NCBI RefSeq assembly: GCF_024323335.1
Contig: NC_066579.1
Location: 242,851,068-242,915,067 of the forward strand
Length of the DNA: 64,000 bases
Source: Lathyrus oleraceus
Lineage: Eukaryota > Streptophyta > Magnoliopsida > Fabales > Fabaceae
Direction: 5' to 3'
Each line of letters opens with the position of its first letter. The first letter of the stretch is position 1. Of this stretch, positions 44,688-56,717 are shown piece after piece. The notes below the pieces were generated by a model. That model was not told where the DNA came from, made no database searches, and worked only from the letters and a program-made list of their open reading frames with translations. The translations under genes and the position numbers were made by a program.

Positions 44688-46915
44688 CTACAAATTGCTG
44701 GGTTCACCAGACCGACGCTTTGAAGTACTAACCGGATCTACTACGGGAACTTCTACCTTCTTAACAACTGTTGAATCTTCCACATCTTTTGGGAATACCG
44801 GCCCAAACACTCGACCAATGCGGTCGGTCACCTTGGTAACATCAGCAAAGCTCATGACATAATCGGTCATAGGTAATGGAACCTCTTGACCATCTTTCAT
44901 CATAGTTGCATTATACTGATAAGGAACGGCCTTATCGGATGCGTACGGAACTAGACCCGCCAACCGTATAACCAACGCTGATATCGATCTCTTGATGATA
45001 CTGTTATTGTTGCTACTATCATACTAAATTACAACTCTATCGGGATTCTTGAACACGGGAACAATCACATTGACATCGTTATCTATGTGTCGGGATTGAA
45101 TAATCTGAATCATACCTTCATCCACCAATCGTTGGATGTCTCTTTTCATGATCTCACAACCTCTTGAATTAACACTGCAGATAGAACAACCATCATGGTC
45201 ATGCTCACAATCGCTCACCAAGCAAATGTCCTTATGCATCGTCACCAAGGACCTTCGAATGAAACAGACGCCGAACACTTTGAACTCCCCAGGGCAGCCG
45301 TCTACCATGTTGACAGATGAATTTCTATGGGCTGGTAGTGGGTTAGCTTTCATGTTGGGTGCACGGTCCTCAAAGGATACAATTCCACTTTTCACTAGCT
45401 TCTGGACTTCATATTTGAGTGGATAACAGTTCTCAATGTCATGCCCGGGTGCTCCTTGATGAAAAGCATAGTGGAGGTCTGGTTTGTACCACCAGGGAAG
45501 TGGTTTAGGTATTTCCGGAGGATTTCTTGGTTGGAGTAGGTTCTTGAGAACCAATGATGGATAAAGCTTTGCATAGGTCATCGGAAACGGGTCGAAAGAG
45601 AACTTCTTCCTCTCAAAATTCTGTTGTTGATGATTGTTGTTATTGTTGTTGTTGTAGGTGTTTGTTCGTTGTTGTTGACGTTGTTGTTGTTGAACTGGTG
45701 TTGACTGATTTCCTGAAAATACAGGAATTACTGATGATACCTGATGATGATGTTGAAGGGATGGTTGACTTCTTCTGATCTGAGGCCTTCTATGCCTCCC
45801 ACTGGAAATTGAATTGGTTTCATTATCCTTCTTCTTACCAAAACTGTTGCCATATCTCTTGCTGGACGATACTTCCTCCTTAGACAACCGTCCTTCTCTG
45901 ACACCTTCTTCTAGCCTCATCCCCATATTTACCATTTCGGTAAAATCACTGGGGGCATTGGTGATCATCTTCTCATAATAAAATGAGCTAAGGGTCTTCA
46001 GGAAAATCTTAGTCATCTCCTTTTCCTCTAAAGGAGGGTTGATCTGAGCAGCGAGTTCTATCCACCTCTATGCATACTCCTTAAATGTTTCCTTGTTCTT
46101 CTGAGATAGTGATCTCAACTGATCTCGGTCGGGAGCCATATCAACGTTGTACTTGTACTGCTTTACGAACGCTTCACCCAAATCGTTGAAAGTGCGGATG
46201 CTCGCACTATCCAACCCCATATACCATCTTAGCGCAACGCCGGTCAGACTATCTTGAAAGTAGTGGATCAACAGCTAATCATTGTCTGTTTGGGTATAAT
46301 TTTACAGGCATACATCACCAAATGACTGAGCCGACATGTGTTCCCTTTGTATTTTTCAAAATCAGGCACTTTGAATTTCACGGGAATCTTCACATTCGGC
46401 ACTAGACACAGTTGAGCAACACTCTTCCCGAATAGATCCTTACCTCTCAAAGTTTTCAACTCCTTGCGCAACTCAAGAAATTGATCTTTCATTTCGTCCA
46501 TTTTCTCATATACATTCGGGCCCTCAAACGGCTCAGAATGATAAATGGTGTCTTCCACTTGAGGCAAGGTGTGCACGATAGGAGGTGACACATACATTAT
46601 CGGGCTAGATGCTGACATAGAAGCAAATGTAGGCGCAAAGCCCTCAGGCACAAAGTTTGGAGGCATTCCCCATGGGAATCCGGTAGGCGCAAAATAAGCG
46701 GCAGTTGTGGGAACAGTAGAGGTAGCCACCTCTGAAATAACAGTCCTCTAAGGAGGAGGAGTTGCAGGCGTTGAAGAAGACTGGCTCTGTGCAGCTAGAA
46801 CTGACTCCATCACGGCAGTCATGTGGGCGATCTCCTTTTTCAAATCTCTACTCTCTTGCTCAAGATGTTCCGTAATTCTGGAGTGATTGGCGTGAGTATT
46901 GTACCGACGAGTCAT
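44688..46915 (-). pseudogene. Ogre A gag
   Basis: Start ATG at 46,915 (MTRRYNTHANHSR), with an N-terminal coiled-coil-like segment, then a Pro/Ala-rich region. The gag core has VPDFEKYKGNTCRLSHLVMY and DSLTGVALRWYMGLD...FVKQYKYN. 45,024-46,016 holds the C-terminal half, with Gln/Asn-rich runs (near 45,650, QQQQRQQQR then an N run) and a CEHDHDGCSIC Cys/His cluster. 44,688-44,975 is its tail. Stops at about 46,747, 46,267, 46,067, 45,023 and 44,688 break what should be one frame. Confidence 0.85.
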
Positions 46916-47367
46916 CTTGGCTGAAGCACAGAAGAAACACCAATAAGACATCTGGTGAAAGAGAAACTTGTTTATGCAAATGATGCATGAAATGCAATGA
47001 TTGATTGTTTTTATTTTCAAGGAACTTGCCATTTTATTTGCAAATATCTATATTTTTTAACAACAATTGCAACAATTTGATATGACCATAAAAATCTCTT
47101 TTATTTATATAATTGGAAGGATTACACTAAGTACAATTTCAGAAACTGAAATACAAAATACAAGAGAAAAAGAGAGTAATCATCCTAAAAGTCCCTAACA
47201 ATAACGTCAGAAGGTCTGGCTGTAGGCGCGTACTTCCTTCGAATGCATTGGATCTCTGACTCAAAAGAAGCCTTCATCTGAGTCTTCTCGAGGACAAGCT
47301 GGTCAATAATCTTCTTCCAAGCAACGGAAGGCTGAGGCATGCTGGAAGATGAAACCTCCAGCTCTCT
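46916..47367 (-). other. Ogre spacer between ORF1 and gag
   Basis: About 450 bp of AT-rich DNA, with the ORF1 C-terminal tail legible at its right edge. No independent gene. Confidence 0.65.
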
Positions 47368-48677
47368 CTATCTCTTCGTCACTCGGTCTTCAAGTAGCAC
47401 AATAAGTGCATCTTTGTCCTTAGACTCAAACTGCAACTCTTCATGCTTTTTGTTCAAGGAATGGAATCGCTCTTCCCACATATCCTTCTCTCGCTTCATC
47501 TTGGTGAGTGCGTCTTCCAACTCCTCTATATCTTGGTTAGGGAGATTTAATGGCTCAACCACAACCATAGATATAGGTCTTTCACAAGGATAAGGCATCT
47601 TCAATTCCAAAGCTCTCTTCTTCACCCAAAGAGTGTAAGCTTCCAAAGCTACACAATTGCACGGACCAAGCTCGGATCTTCCTTTCCTATGCATATTATG
47701 CCAAGCATGCACAATCTTCTGCTTCAAATGTTGGGGATCTTTACCCTCTTGATAGAAAAGACCTTCTAACAACATGTTATTAAGTTTATCTCTTAAGGGG
47801 AACCCAAGTTGATGACGAGCCAAAGCAGGGTTGTAGTTAATTCCTCCTTGTGTACCAATGAGAGGTACATTAGAGAATTCATCACAACTATCAATAATGT
47901 ACAAACTGCTTAAAGAAGGATCATACCAAACTATATCATCATTAGTGAGAGACATAAGTCTCTGAGACCACCGTAGACATTGTTTGTTCTCCACAAAAGT
48001 AGGTGTCTGAGGCAAGTGCGAAATAAACCAATTGTACAGAAGAGGAATGCAACAGACAATAGTTCCACCACCCTTATAATTCCTTAAATGCAAAGAGAAG
48101 TACATATCACCCAACAAAGTAGGCACAGGATTCCCAATTAAGAAAATTCGAATGGCGTTAACATCAACAAACCGTCGACGTTAGAGAACAAAGCTAAACC
48201 ATAGATGAGCAACACAAAGATAGCTTCAAAAGAGTCCACACTACTGGCTTGAGGAAAGGCAGTAGCTTCCTTGATGAGGAAATCAGTTGGCAACCCAAAT
48301 AATCCTCCTTTCTTCACCCAATGAGCCTTAATCTCAGTCTTCTTCAAGTGAAGAGCTTCATGAGATCTGGGAATCTCTTCCAATCCACTAAATGGCACTT
48401 TTCTAGAAACAGGTATTCCCAAGAGATGGGCATACTCCTCCAACATAGGCACAAGCTGATAATCAAGAAAAGTTAAGAAACGGTAGAGAGGATCATAGAA
48501 CTGCACTAACACACTCAAAAGTCCTTCAACCACGTCAGCAGACAAGATAAACAAAAGCTTCCCACGGCGTTGTTTGAAGTCCAAGGTATCTAATACAAAA
48601 GATGCTAGCTTCCTTAACTCTTTCAAGTTCAGACATCTGAAACTGTACTTCTTAGTGTGACTTCATCCACAAGCCAT
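47368..48677 (-). pseudogene. Ogre ORF1 (upstream of gag)
   Basis: The extra ORF that marks Ogre elements; its function is unknown. An ATG lies at 48,677, but codon 5 is TGA (48,663-48,665). The first open part (to 48,138) includes LDFKQRRGKLLFIL, LVPMLEEYAHLLGIPVS and FEAIFVLLIYGLALF. A frameshift near 48,150-48,175 moves to 47,368-48,126, with LLGDMYFSLHLRNYKGGG, IPLLYNWFISHLPQ and WSQRLMSLTNDDIVWYDP. The C-terminus is a strong coiled coil (about 47,370-47,560, Lys/Glu-rich). The layout matches the conserved plant domain found in these ORF1 proteins. Confidence 0.82.
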
Positions 48678-49504
48678 GGTCTGAAAATATTTGCAAATAA
48701 CACCTCAGTTCCTTGAAATTTTCGTGTGATGAATGTTATGATGAGCATGAATGTATGAATACAACAATCACAAATAAGGGATCACACACAAGGAAAACAG
48801 ATAAAGGTCAAGGGATGAATCAAGTCATTGTCAAGATAAATCATCCATTTTGGTGGATTATGGTTTTCACCTTATCAACACCCAAGTTCCATTGATATTG
48901 ACAAGACTTGATTGGATCAACCAAGAATCAAGGATTTGTTGTAAGTCACGAGCATGAAGTCTGGGTAAGAACCATCCCAAGGGAGTGAACGAAGGATAAA
49001 AACCTGTATATCATGTTCTAAAAAGTTCCCAAAGTCTTAATTACATCTATCGGATATTACAGGTTAGGATGACTGATTCATCAACCCATAAAATTCTCAA
49101 GAGAAACTCGTATGAGTGTAGTAACGCGTAGCAACTGTTATCAAGTCTACACTTGAACAGTCTCTGCACTACGTCCTAAATAGGCCAAGAGGGGGTAAAT
49201 GTTCTACGGTCCTCAGCTTCTCGGACCCCAAATCAGAGATAGTAATGCCTAACCACAAATACTTGTGTGGCATTTCCGAATCCAAAAGGGTCTCCACTGA
49301 GCATATGAGTCTCAAGCCAACTTATTAAGGACAACTCCACACAAGTCGAACATGACTATACCATCCTCCAATCTTAATTGCACTCAAGTTCGGGTTAGAA
49401 CTTATCTCACCACTCAGAGATCACCAAGAACAACAAGTAGATCATATCACACAAACAAATATACATACATCAAACAAAAAAGTACGCTAAACCCACTGGA
49501 GACT
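48678..49504 (-). other. Ogre 5' leader
   Basis: Untranslated region between the primer-binding site and ORF1. I see no gene; the plus frames at 48,713-48,895 and 49,352-49,576 have no recognisable domain. Confidence 0.7.
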
Positions 49505-49507
49505 ACT

Positions 49508-49525
49508 CCCCAACAGAGTCATCCA
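49508..49525 (-). other. Ogre primer-binding site
   Basis: Minus strand TGGATGACTCTGTTGGGG, nine bases from the LTR end, resembles the TGGCGACTCTGCTGGGG site, which I associate with tRNA-Arg priming in Ogre/Tat elements. The match is imperfect. Confidence 0.65.
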
Positions 49526-49534
49526 CTTAATTTT

Positions 49535-52208
49535 TGTAGCGGTAAATTCATGATCATCAAGCTATGGATAAGCTAGACATCAAATAACAAGAGTCGCCAC
49601 CGTGCTTTTATTGTTTCCAAGGGAAAGGGGAAAAGTACGAACAAAACCCAAAAGTAAGAAGTTTTCAAATCAAAACTAATAAAAGCCCAGAGATTACAGA
49701 TAAGGGGGTTGGTTACACAGAGGGAAGGTGTTAGCACCCAAAGTGTCCTAGGTACTCCTAGGGAGCCCTTTTTTGTGTGCATATGTATTTTTGTACAAAT
49801 GATGTTTGCAAGCAAATAGAATGGGGGATGAGAAAAGAATTCATTAATTATATTTTTGTGTTTGACAAGACCTTCGGACTTGTGCCTACATACCAACATA
49901 AAAATGAGGGATCAAAACCTCGTAGTTCGTGGTATAAATTTCAAAGTGGATGTATTGCTTTTTTTAAAAAAATTAAGTTTGAAAGGCACAAAGGCCTAAA
50001 AATGGTTTGAATGAGTTAATTCTTTTTGGCTTTCTGAAAATTTTAAGTCAAGTATAGGTAAGTATATTTACGAATTTGATTTAGAAAACAAGTTGGAAAA
50101 TGAAATGGCATAAGGCCAAAGTTTCTAATTTGCAATATGGTCTAAGTTTTGAAAAAAGGCACAGGTAGAGAAGATTTTAAAAACAAGAGGGAGAGATTTT
50201 GAAATTAAATAAATGGGGAGGAGATGAAGGGACTAATCCTAAGCACAAATTTAAAAGTTGAGAGTTGAAAAGATCTGACCAATGGGTTGTAATCCAATAG
50301 ACAAGAGTGTCATATAGAAACCCAAATTCCCTTGGACATTATAATCAACCAACAAACAATGCATAATATATCAACTTGAAGAGCAAGGCATCAAATAAAG
50401 ATAGCCACATCCGAGCTTAACAACTCCATGATCTTCTTCAAATTTGCCCATGTAGCAGATGAATTCCACAATGCCACAAGTCACAGGTTCAAAATAACAA
50501 CTTCACAGTGATCATGTTGCATATGAACTCAAATGGATCTTCAATGATGTATCAGATGAAGTTTCAAATTACAAGCACTTGGTTACATGAAAGTTGGCAT
50601 TGGCCAAGTCCTTTACATAGGGAGTGTTGCCTAAATTCTAAGTCCAATAGTCTCAGGTCAAACCAACAGTCCACACAAGGTGTTTTTTAGGGTTTTTGTT
50701 CTTATTATGTACGTTAATGGTCAAAGACCACATATTCAAACACAATATACACAAACAAAATATATCACAAAATATGGTCCAAGTGGACAAATTAAAAAAT
50801 GAAATTAACATAAACAATTAGAATGGTATGAATAATGGCAAATGAATAAGGCTTAAAAAATAAAGTGCATTAAAGTAAATGACTTGAAATTAAATGTTAG
50901 TTGTTAATGAGTTAGAAGTTAGTATTATTTTTGCTTTTATTTTCAAGTCATTCTTTGGAGAACACTCAACCCACTTATCACAAGCATGGATCCTTGAACC
51001 AAGACATCTTCCAAAGGAAGGAAAAAAGGCCAAGTTTCCACACAATACCATGAAAGAAGGGACACTTACAATCTCACTAACTATAATGATATGCCTTTTA
51101 TGTCAAAATTTAGCGCTATGTTAAGCAATCGTAATTGGACTTATGTAAAAGTCACAACTATTTTAGTTCAGGCAATAGAATTTTGGTATTAATGCATGTT
51201 AGAGACATAGTATAATGGATTATGCTCATGAAACATACCACATACAAAAACAATATGCAAAAGTGGTGGCCTAATCTCATTCATACTTATGTTGATTTTG
51301 CAATCAACTAGCCTTAGGATGTAGAGATATCATAGGACCATAACATGAATGCATAAAGAAGGGGAATGAGATGAAGAGGGAGGGAAGATATATCAAACTC
51401 AAATTGGACAAAGGAGGACTTTTACCAAATTAAGATCATTCATTCATTTCGGGAGATGGAATGTACATTCTATCAATCCCCTAAATCCAATGATCTTAAC
51501 CTAGCGAAGTCAAATCAACCTTGACCAAGGCCCAACAACCCAAGTCAAACTTACAAAGTCAATCAAAATGGGTCAACACAATTATTTGGCATTTATTCAA
51601 TTTAAAAAATACTAAATATAATGCATTAAATTAAATATGGTTGGTCTATTTCCTAAAACCTCATCAAAACACCAAATAAATGGCCATGAGATTTATCATA
51701 GGTCAAACAAGGTCAAAGGACCTTGGAGAAAAAAATTCAGAATTTTTGGAAACTTAAAAGTATTTTTAAACAATTAAAATAATCACAAAAATCAATTAAA
51801 TCATGAAAAATATTAATAATGATCCAAAAAATAATTTTAATTCAGAATATGAAAGAGTATTTTAATTTAAAAAAATTGGTGAAACTCTCATATTTTTTTA
51901 TGAATATTAATATTAATATGAATTAATGAAAATCAAAGGAATAAAAATAAAAATCAGAAAATACAAAAAAACGTGGGCCACTTGATCTCCCTCATTAATT
52001 GAGGTGGCAGATCAAGTGGACACAAACGCGCGTTCCATGATGGAACTTAGTCAACGCGTCTCACAACTGGTCATCCAAACCAACGCTTGTGATTAAAACA
52101 TTTTAAACTAGATCAATGGTTCAGGACCACGCCACATCATGCCGGAGCAAAGCGCCAATCGTCTTCTCAAGCGACCTTGGCCGGACTGGTCCAATCATTA
52201 CGATGACA
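49535..52208 (-). repeat. Ogre 5' LTR, truncated (possibly a shared LTR)
   Basis: Colinear with 8,863-11,536 of the 3' LTR. It stops abruptly at ATGACA (52,203-52,208), where a SIRE-like LTR begins. About 1.94 kb of LTR is therefore missing on the right, including the promoter and the TG terminus. Open frames inside (49,573-49,899, 49,777-50,010 and others) are LTR sequence and not genes. Confidence 0.85.
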
Positions 52209-53488
52209 ACTGAGTACTAATCATCCTACACTTTAGCACATGCTGTCAGGTATGAATGTCACAACATTCAGTTTGACAGTCAGAACATATACATCATGCT
52301 GATTCTGTTATGTTCTTGAGAAACAGACTGTGCTAAATTTGTTGTATTATAAAAGACCAATTAGTCTCTAGTTCAGTATCAGCCTACATGAACAACTGTC
52401 TAGACATCCAGTTTGACAGCTTCACAATGATCCTTTGGCCAGGTCTGTTTTCACTTGAAAACCAGACTTAAATATATACTGAACTGAAGCATAGAAATCA
52501 ACCTGTCTATTATTCAGTATAAGCTGTCAATGATGAATGTTACGACATTCTGATTGACATACAACCAGAAGGCTATGTATCAGGTCTGTCATTATCTTGG
52601 TAGGCAGACTGAAATACAAGCTTAGTTATGGCATACAGGATTATAACATATGCAGAAGGAAAACAAACACAGGAAATTGTTAACCCAGTTCAGTCCAACA
52701 TGACCTACATCTGGGGGCTACCAAGCCAGGAAGAAGATCCACTATCAGCAGTATTAATTCAGAGTTAAACTCCCCCGTTTACAATTCTTCACTTAATCCC
52801 TACCCAATGCAATCTATACCTAGGAACTCCTAGATAGAAACCTCCAGTTTCCATTCCTATCACTACAAATACAATGTAATGTTCAACCACCTTGAACTTG
52901 CTTCACAACTTCATTCAAGAACATAATCACTCTTGCTTACAGGCTTTGAGTTACAAAAACTCTCAGCTTTTACCACTGAGAAACACATGGTAACCTTCCC
53001 ACAGATTGGGAGGTTTACCTCACACACACCCCTAAATTTTCATTCTATGAGGCTTACAAACACTAGGTTACAATATGCTATTTATAACCTAATCACCCAA
53101 TTGGATTTGGGCCTTCAGAAATCGCAGCAAACTTGTTCTTTGCTGTTACAAATTCAGCAGAAACTTTCTGCTACAATCAAGGTCTTCAATCCTAAAATCT
53201 CTCCATATATATCTCCTTATTTTGAGCCTATATATATTCTGATTGAGTCTTTAAGACCTCCACATGGGAGTTAGGATATTCACCAAATATCCTTACTAAT
53301 CCCAGAATATATACTGAATTAATTAATTCAGTTTTCTACACATGTACGATGTCACAGGCATGATGTCGTGACATCGTACATGACATGTTGGTCCAGATGT
53401 TGAACTTCTTCAACCCAACATATTAAAACAACAAAGATGATTACATTATTTGTTTTACAAAATTAATGCCAATCCTAAGGTATTAACA
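52204..53488 (-). repeat. Diverged SIRE-like LTR without matching target duplication
   Basis: 1,285 bp with TG...CA ends. It shares with the SIRE LTRs blocks such as ATTGTTAACCCAGTTC and GGGGGCTACCAAGCCAGGAA (near 52,675-52,735), but is otherwise strongly diverged, so it is another subfamily. The flanks are TACGA (left) and AGGAC (right), so no 5-bp duplication. The left flank is Ogre LTR and the right flank Ogre 3' UTR. This fits recombination between two insertions with loss of about 3.6 kb of Ogre sequence. The frame at 52,933-53,274 is not a known gene. Confidence 0.75.
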
Positions 53489-54770
53489 AGGACAAACTCA
53501 CCAAACCCGTATGGGGGTAAAGTACCACCATAACAGAGAATAAAAATCGCAAGAATGGGTCAACAAGTGCTATGATGCAATCATGAAATTATATGAATGT
53601 ATATGTATATGTATATGTATATGTAGATGTATATATGATGATTATGCTGACAAAATGATCGCAAAGGATACAAGGGTGTCGTAGATTTGAATCATTGATA
53701 CAATTCTCGGTCAATCCACAAAAGAGGGAAACAACAGCTGGAAAAAAGAGAGATCAACATCCCAAAGGCGATCTGCTGAGGAAAACCGTTATCGAGTCTG
53801 CGGGGAATTTTAGGTCAACAACATATCAAATGGGAGACAACCATGCAGAGGATAAACACAAATAGCTACTCAGAAACCATGAGGAAACTCTGACTGGGAG
53901 TAAGTCTGATGGTGACTGATGAGGAAGCCAAAGTTCTATCGAAATCACGCAAATTGCCGTAATGAAATGTCTGCACCTAGTTGGGGAACAAATATTCCGT
54001 AGGGGATTAATCAACCAACTCTTCTGACTACTTTACTGGGGGAATAGCAAACAATCAATCGTCTGGAGAAATAAACAAACATCGAGTACTGAACAATGTT
54101 GTCGGGGATGAAAGAGAAATTACGCCTACTGCTTGGGGAAAACCAATACTGCTCCACACTTAGAGCTTACTGCTTTCGAACCACTGTTGATATTCCTTTT
54201 AAATGAGATTGATTGCCTAAAATTCATGCTTTTATATGTTTGAGAAAACATGTTTTGATTAAAACTTTAATTTTCAAAAATGATCATAATAAAATTTATA
54301 ACTATTTGGCTGAAATAAATAAGAGTAGAAACAATTGGATAAAAGCACAACTTTATTTAATAGAATGGTAGTCTGTAAATGACCAGACTCCATAGATCTT
54401 TACAAGGTTAAAAAGGGTAATTTACATGGAAAAGGGTTACATTGAATACAAATGACCACTAATCCTCCCACCAACTCTTGATGTCCACTGTGCTTTTGGC
54501 CGTTACTGGGGATGATGGATCACCGTCGACCGTTGTGCTCAACAAAGTTTTTCAAATCTGAAGATCAGCAGGATGCAGTTACTTACCATAATCCCTAATT
54601 TTGCATAAATTACCCCAATATGGGGTACTCAATTTATCGGGATAATTCTTTTCTGTTTTATGTCTCTAACTTTTGCCTGGATCGCCCTTTCAAGTTTCCA
54701 ATCCACCGAGACGCTCATTTTTGCCTAAGCCGCCCTTTCGGGTTTTCAACTTAGCGAGTTGTTCTTTTCT
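53489..54770 (-). other. Ogre fragment B, 3' untranslated region
   Basis: Aligns with Ogre A from 29,817 to 31,110, with small indels (a 30-odd base loss near 53,768). It has a (TATATG)n tract at 53,597-53,635. Non-coding. Confidence 0.85.
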
Positions 54771-54772
54771 TT

Positions 54773-55905
54773 TTAGGCGAAGTATTTCTTGATTGCATCT
54801 GCGTTCACAGGACGAGTGAACTCTTCACCATCCATAGTTGTAAGAATCAAAGCACTGCATGATAAGGCTCTCTTAACAACATATGGGCCTTCATAATTAG
54901 GAGTCCATTTGCCCCTAGAATCTTGCTTGAAAGATAGGATCTTCTTCAGCACAGGGTCACCTTCTCTAAACACACGTGGTCTGACCATCTTATCAAAAGC
55001 TTTCTTCATTCTTTGCTGATATAACTGACCATGAAACATGGCAGTTAACCTCTTCTCTTCTATCAAATTCAACTGATCAAACCTGGTGTAAGACAATTCA
55101 ACCTCAGTTAGCTTGGCTTCCATGAGCACACGCAATGAAGGGATCTCACCTCTACAGGGAGCATTGCTTCCATGCCATATACAAGTGAGAAAGGGGTTGC
55201 CCCTGTTGAAGTGGGGATGGATATACGATACTCGTGCAAAGCAAATGGGAGCATCTCATACCAATCTTTTTGATGTTCTTGTTTGCAGCTTCAACAACCC
55301 CGTTCATCTTAGGTCTGTAGGGAGAAGAATTATGATGCGCAATCTTGAAGTTATTACAAATAGCTTCCACCATGTTATTATTCAAGTTTGATCCATTATC
55401 AGTAATGAACTTGCTTGGCACACCATAACAGAATATAATCTGATTCTTGATAAACCTTACAACAACTTGCTTGGTTACATGCCGCTTCAACCCATTTTAT
55501 GATGTAATCAGTTGCCACCAAAATGAAACTATGTCCATTTGAAGCTTTGGGCTCAATCATGCCAATCATATCAATTCCCCACATGGAGAAGGGCCATGGG
55601 GAGGAAATGACGTTCAACGGTGTCAGAGGAACATGAATCTTAGCTGCATATATTTTACAGTTGTGGCATTTCTTCACAAACTTGCAACAGTCAAATTCCA
55701 TTGTCAGCCAATAGTAACCTGCTCGCAACATTTTATTCGCCATTGCATGTCCATTGGAATGAGTACCAAAGGAACCTTCATGGACTTCAGTCATTAATAG
55801 GTTTGCTTCGTGTCTATCCATGCATCTGAGTAAAACCATATCGAAGTTTCTCTTGTACAACACATCACCATTCAGGTAGAAATTGTCGGTTAATCTTCTC
55901 AAAGT
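54773..55905 (-). pseudogene. Ogre fragment B integrase
   Basis: 55,399-55,902 has the zinc site (HSNGHAMANKML, CCKFVKKCHNC) and the first catalytic Asp in WGIDMIGMIEP. 55,152-55,490 has YGVPSKFITDNGSN (second Asp) and KMNGVVEAANKNIKKI, where the catalytic Glu is kept. 54,773-55,135 has the GPY/F-like end YEGPYVVKRAL. Frames shift near 55,480 and near 55,150, and about 50 bp is missing near 55,262 against Ogre A. Less decayed at the active site than Ogre A but still broken. Confidence 0.87.
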
Positions 55906-55914
55906 CTTCTTATC

Positions 55915-56432
55915 TTAGAAAGATGCCCCAAACAGGTAAATCTGACTTTGGAGGAAACACTTGATGTCATAATACCGCGGTTTCTCGTCTTTGACCTCTT
56001 CAACAGCAAACACATGAGCTGGCCTATCAAGACGCATCATACTCAAATGGGGAACCTCGTTACAATACTTCACTACAATCATTGACGCTAACGTTGCAAA
56101 AGCATCTGCCATCCGGTTTTCATCTCGAGGGATATGATGAAACTCAACCTTTGTAAAGAAAGATGAAATCCTCCTCGCGTCATCTCTATATGGTATCAAA
56201 CCGGGTTGATTCGTCTCCCATTCACACTTGATCTGATTCACAACCAAAGCTGGATCTCCATAGACATCTAAATGCTTGATTCTGAGATCAATGGCCTATT
56301 CAAGCCCCATAATGCAAGCTTCATATTCTGCCATATTGTTTGTACATTTGAAAGTCAATCTAGTTGTAAACAGAAAATGTGTGCCTTGAGGAGTAATGGT
56401 TACTGCCCCAATGCCATTACCATACTGATTAA
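55915..56432 (-). pseudogene. Ogre fragment B archaeal-type RNase H
   Basis: It reads FKCTNNMAEYEACIMGLE near 56,330, a stop in the LxAIDLRI segment, then 55,915-56,247 with VEFHHIPRDENRMADAFATLASM. The sequence is cut at 56,432 by the chromovirus LTR; the missing half would lie beyond the window. Confidence 0.82.
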
Positions 56433-56563
56433 TGTAACACCCCGAATTAAATAAGAGGATTATTTAATTAAGTTAATAATATATTTAATAATTTAATTAA
56501 ATAAATTGAATTATTGGATTATTATTATTATTATTATTATTTGGAATAATAATTAGTGGAAAA

Positions 56564-56570
56564 TATATAA
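56564..56570 (+). promoter_or_regulatory. Putative LTR TATA box
   Basis: TATATAA about 130 bases into the LTR, conserved at 60,527-60,533 in LTR2. It implies a short U3, with transcription starting near 56,600. Confidence 0.55.
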
Positions 56571-56717
56571 GTTGGAATAAGAGAAAAAGGGTCATTCATT
56601 TTTTGGTAAAGAGTTTTCACGTGAAACAGAGAAGCGGCTGAAAGGTGAAAAGTGGAGAAAGAGCAAAGGTTGAAGAACGGAAAAGCTTGAAGCTTAGAGA
56701 TTGCCGGATTATCTCAG

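Larger units (their letters stand above)
8863..52208 (-). mobile_element. Ogre/Tat Ty3-gypsy retrotransposon (Ogre A), with nested insertions
   Basis: A minus-strand LTR retrotransposon. Removing SIRE-1 (15,043-29,693) and SIRE-2 (32,887-41,673), each with one copy of its target duplication, restores the Ogre order from right to left: 5' LTR, primer-binding site, ORF1, gag, protease, a probable intron, RT, RNase H, second archaeal-type RNase H, integrase, long repeat-rich 3' UTR, polypurine tract, 3' LTR. An ORF1 upstream of gag, a dual RNase H and very long LTRs are family hallmarks. About 20 kb of Ogre sequence remains. All genes are broken. The 5' LTR is truncated at about 52,208, so no target duplication can be checked. 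Confidence 0.88.

Noticed and set aside
52204..53488. A simple solo-LTR insertion
   Set aside because: The 5-bp flanks differ (TACGA and AGGAC) and the Ogre sequence on the two sides is not contiguous, so a plain insertion followed by LTR-LTR recombination does not explain it.
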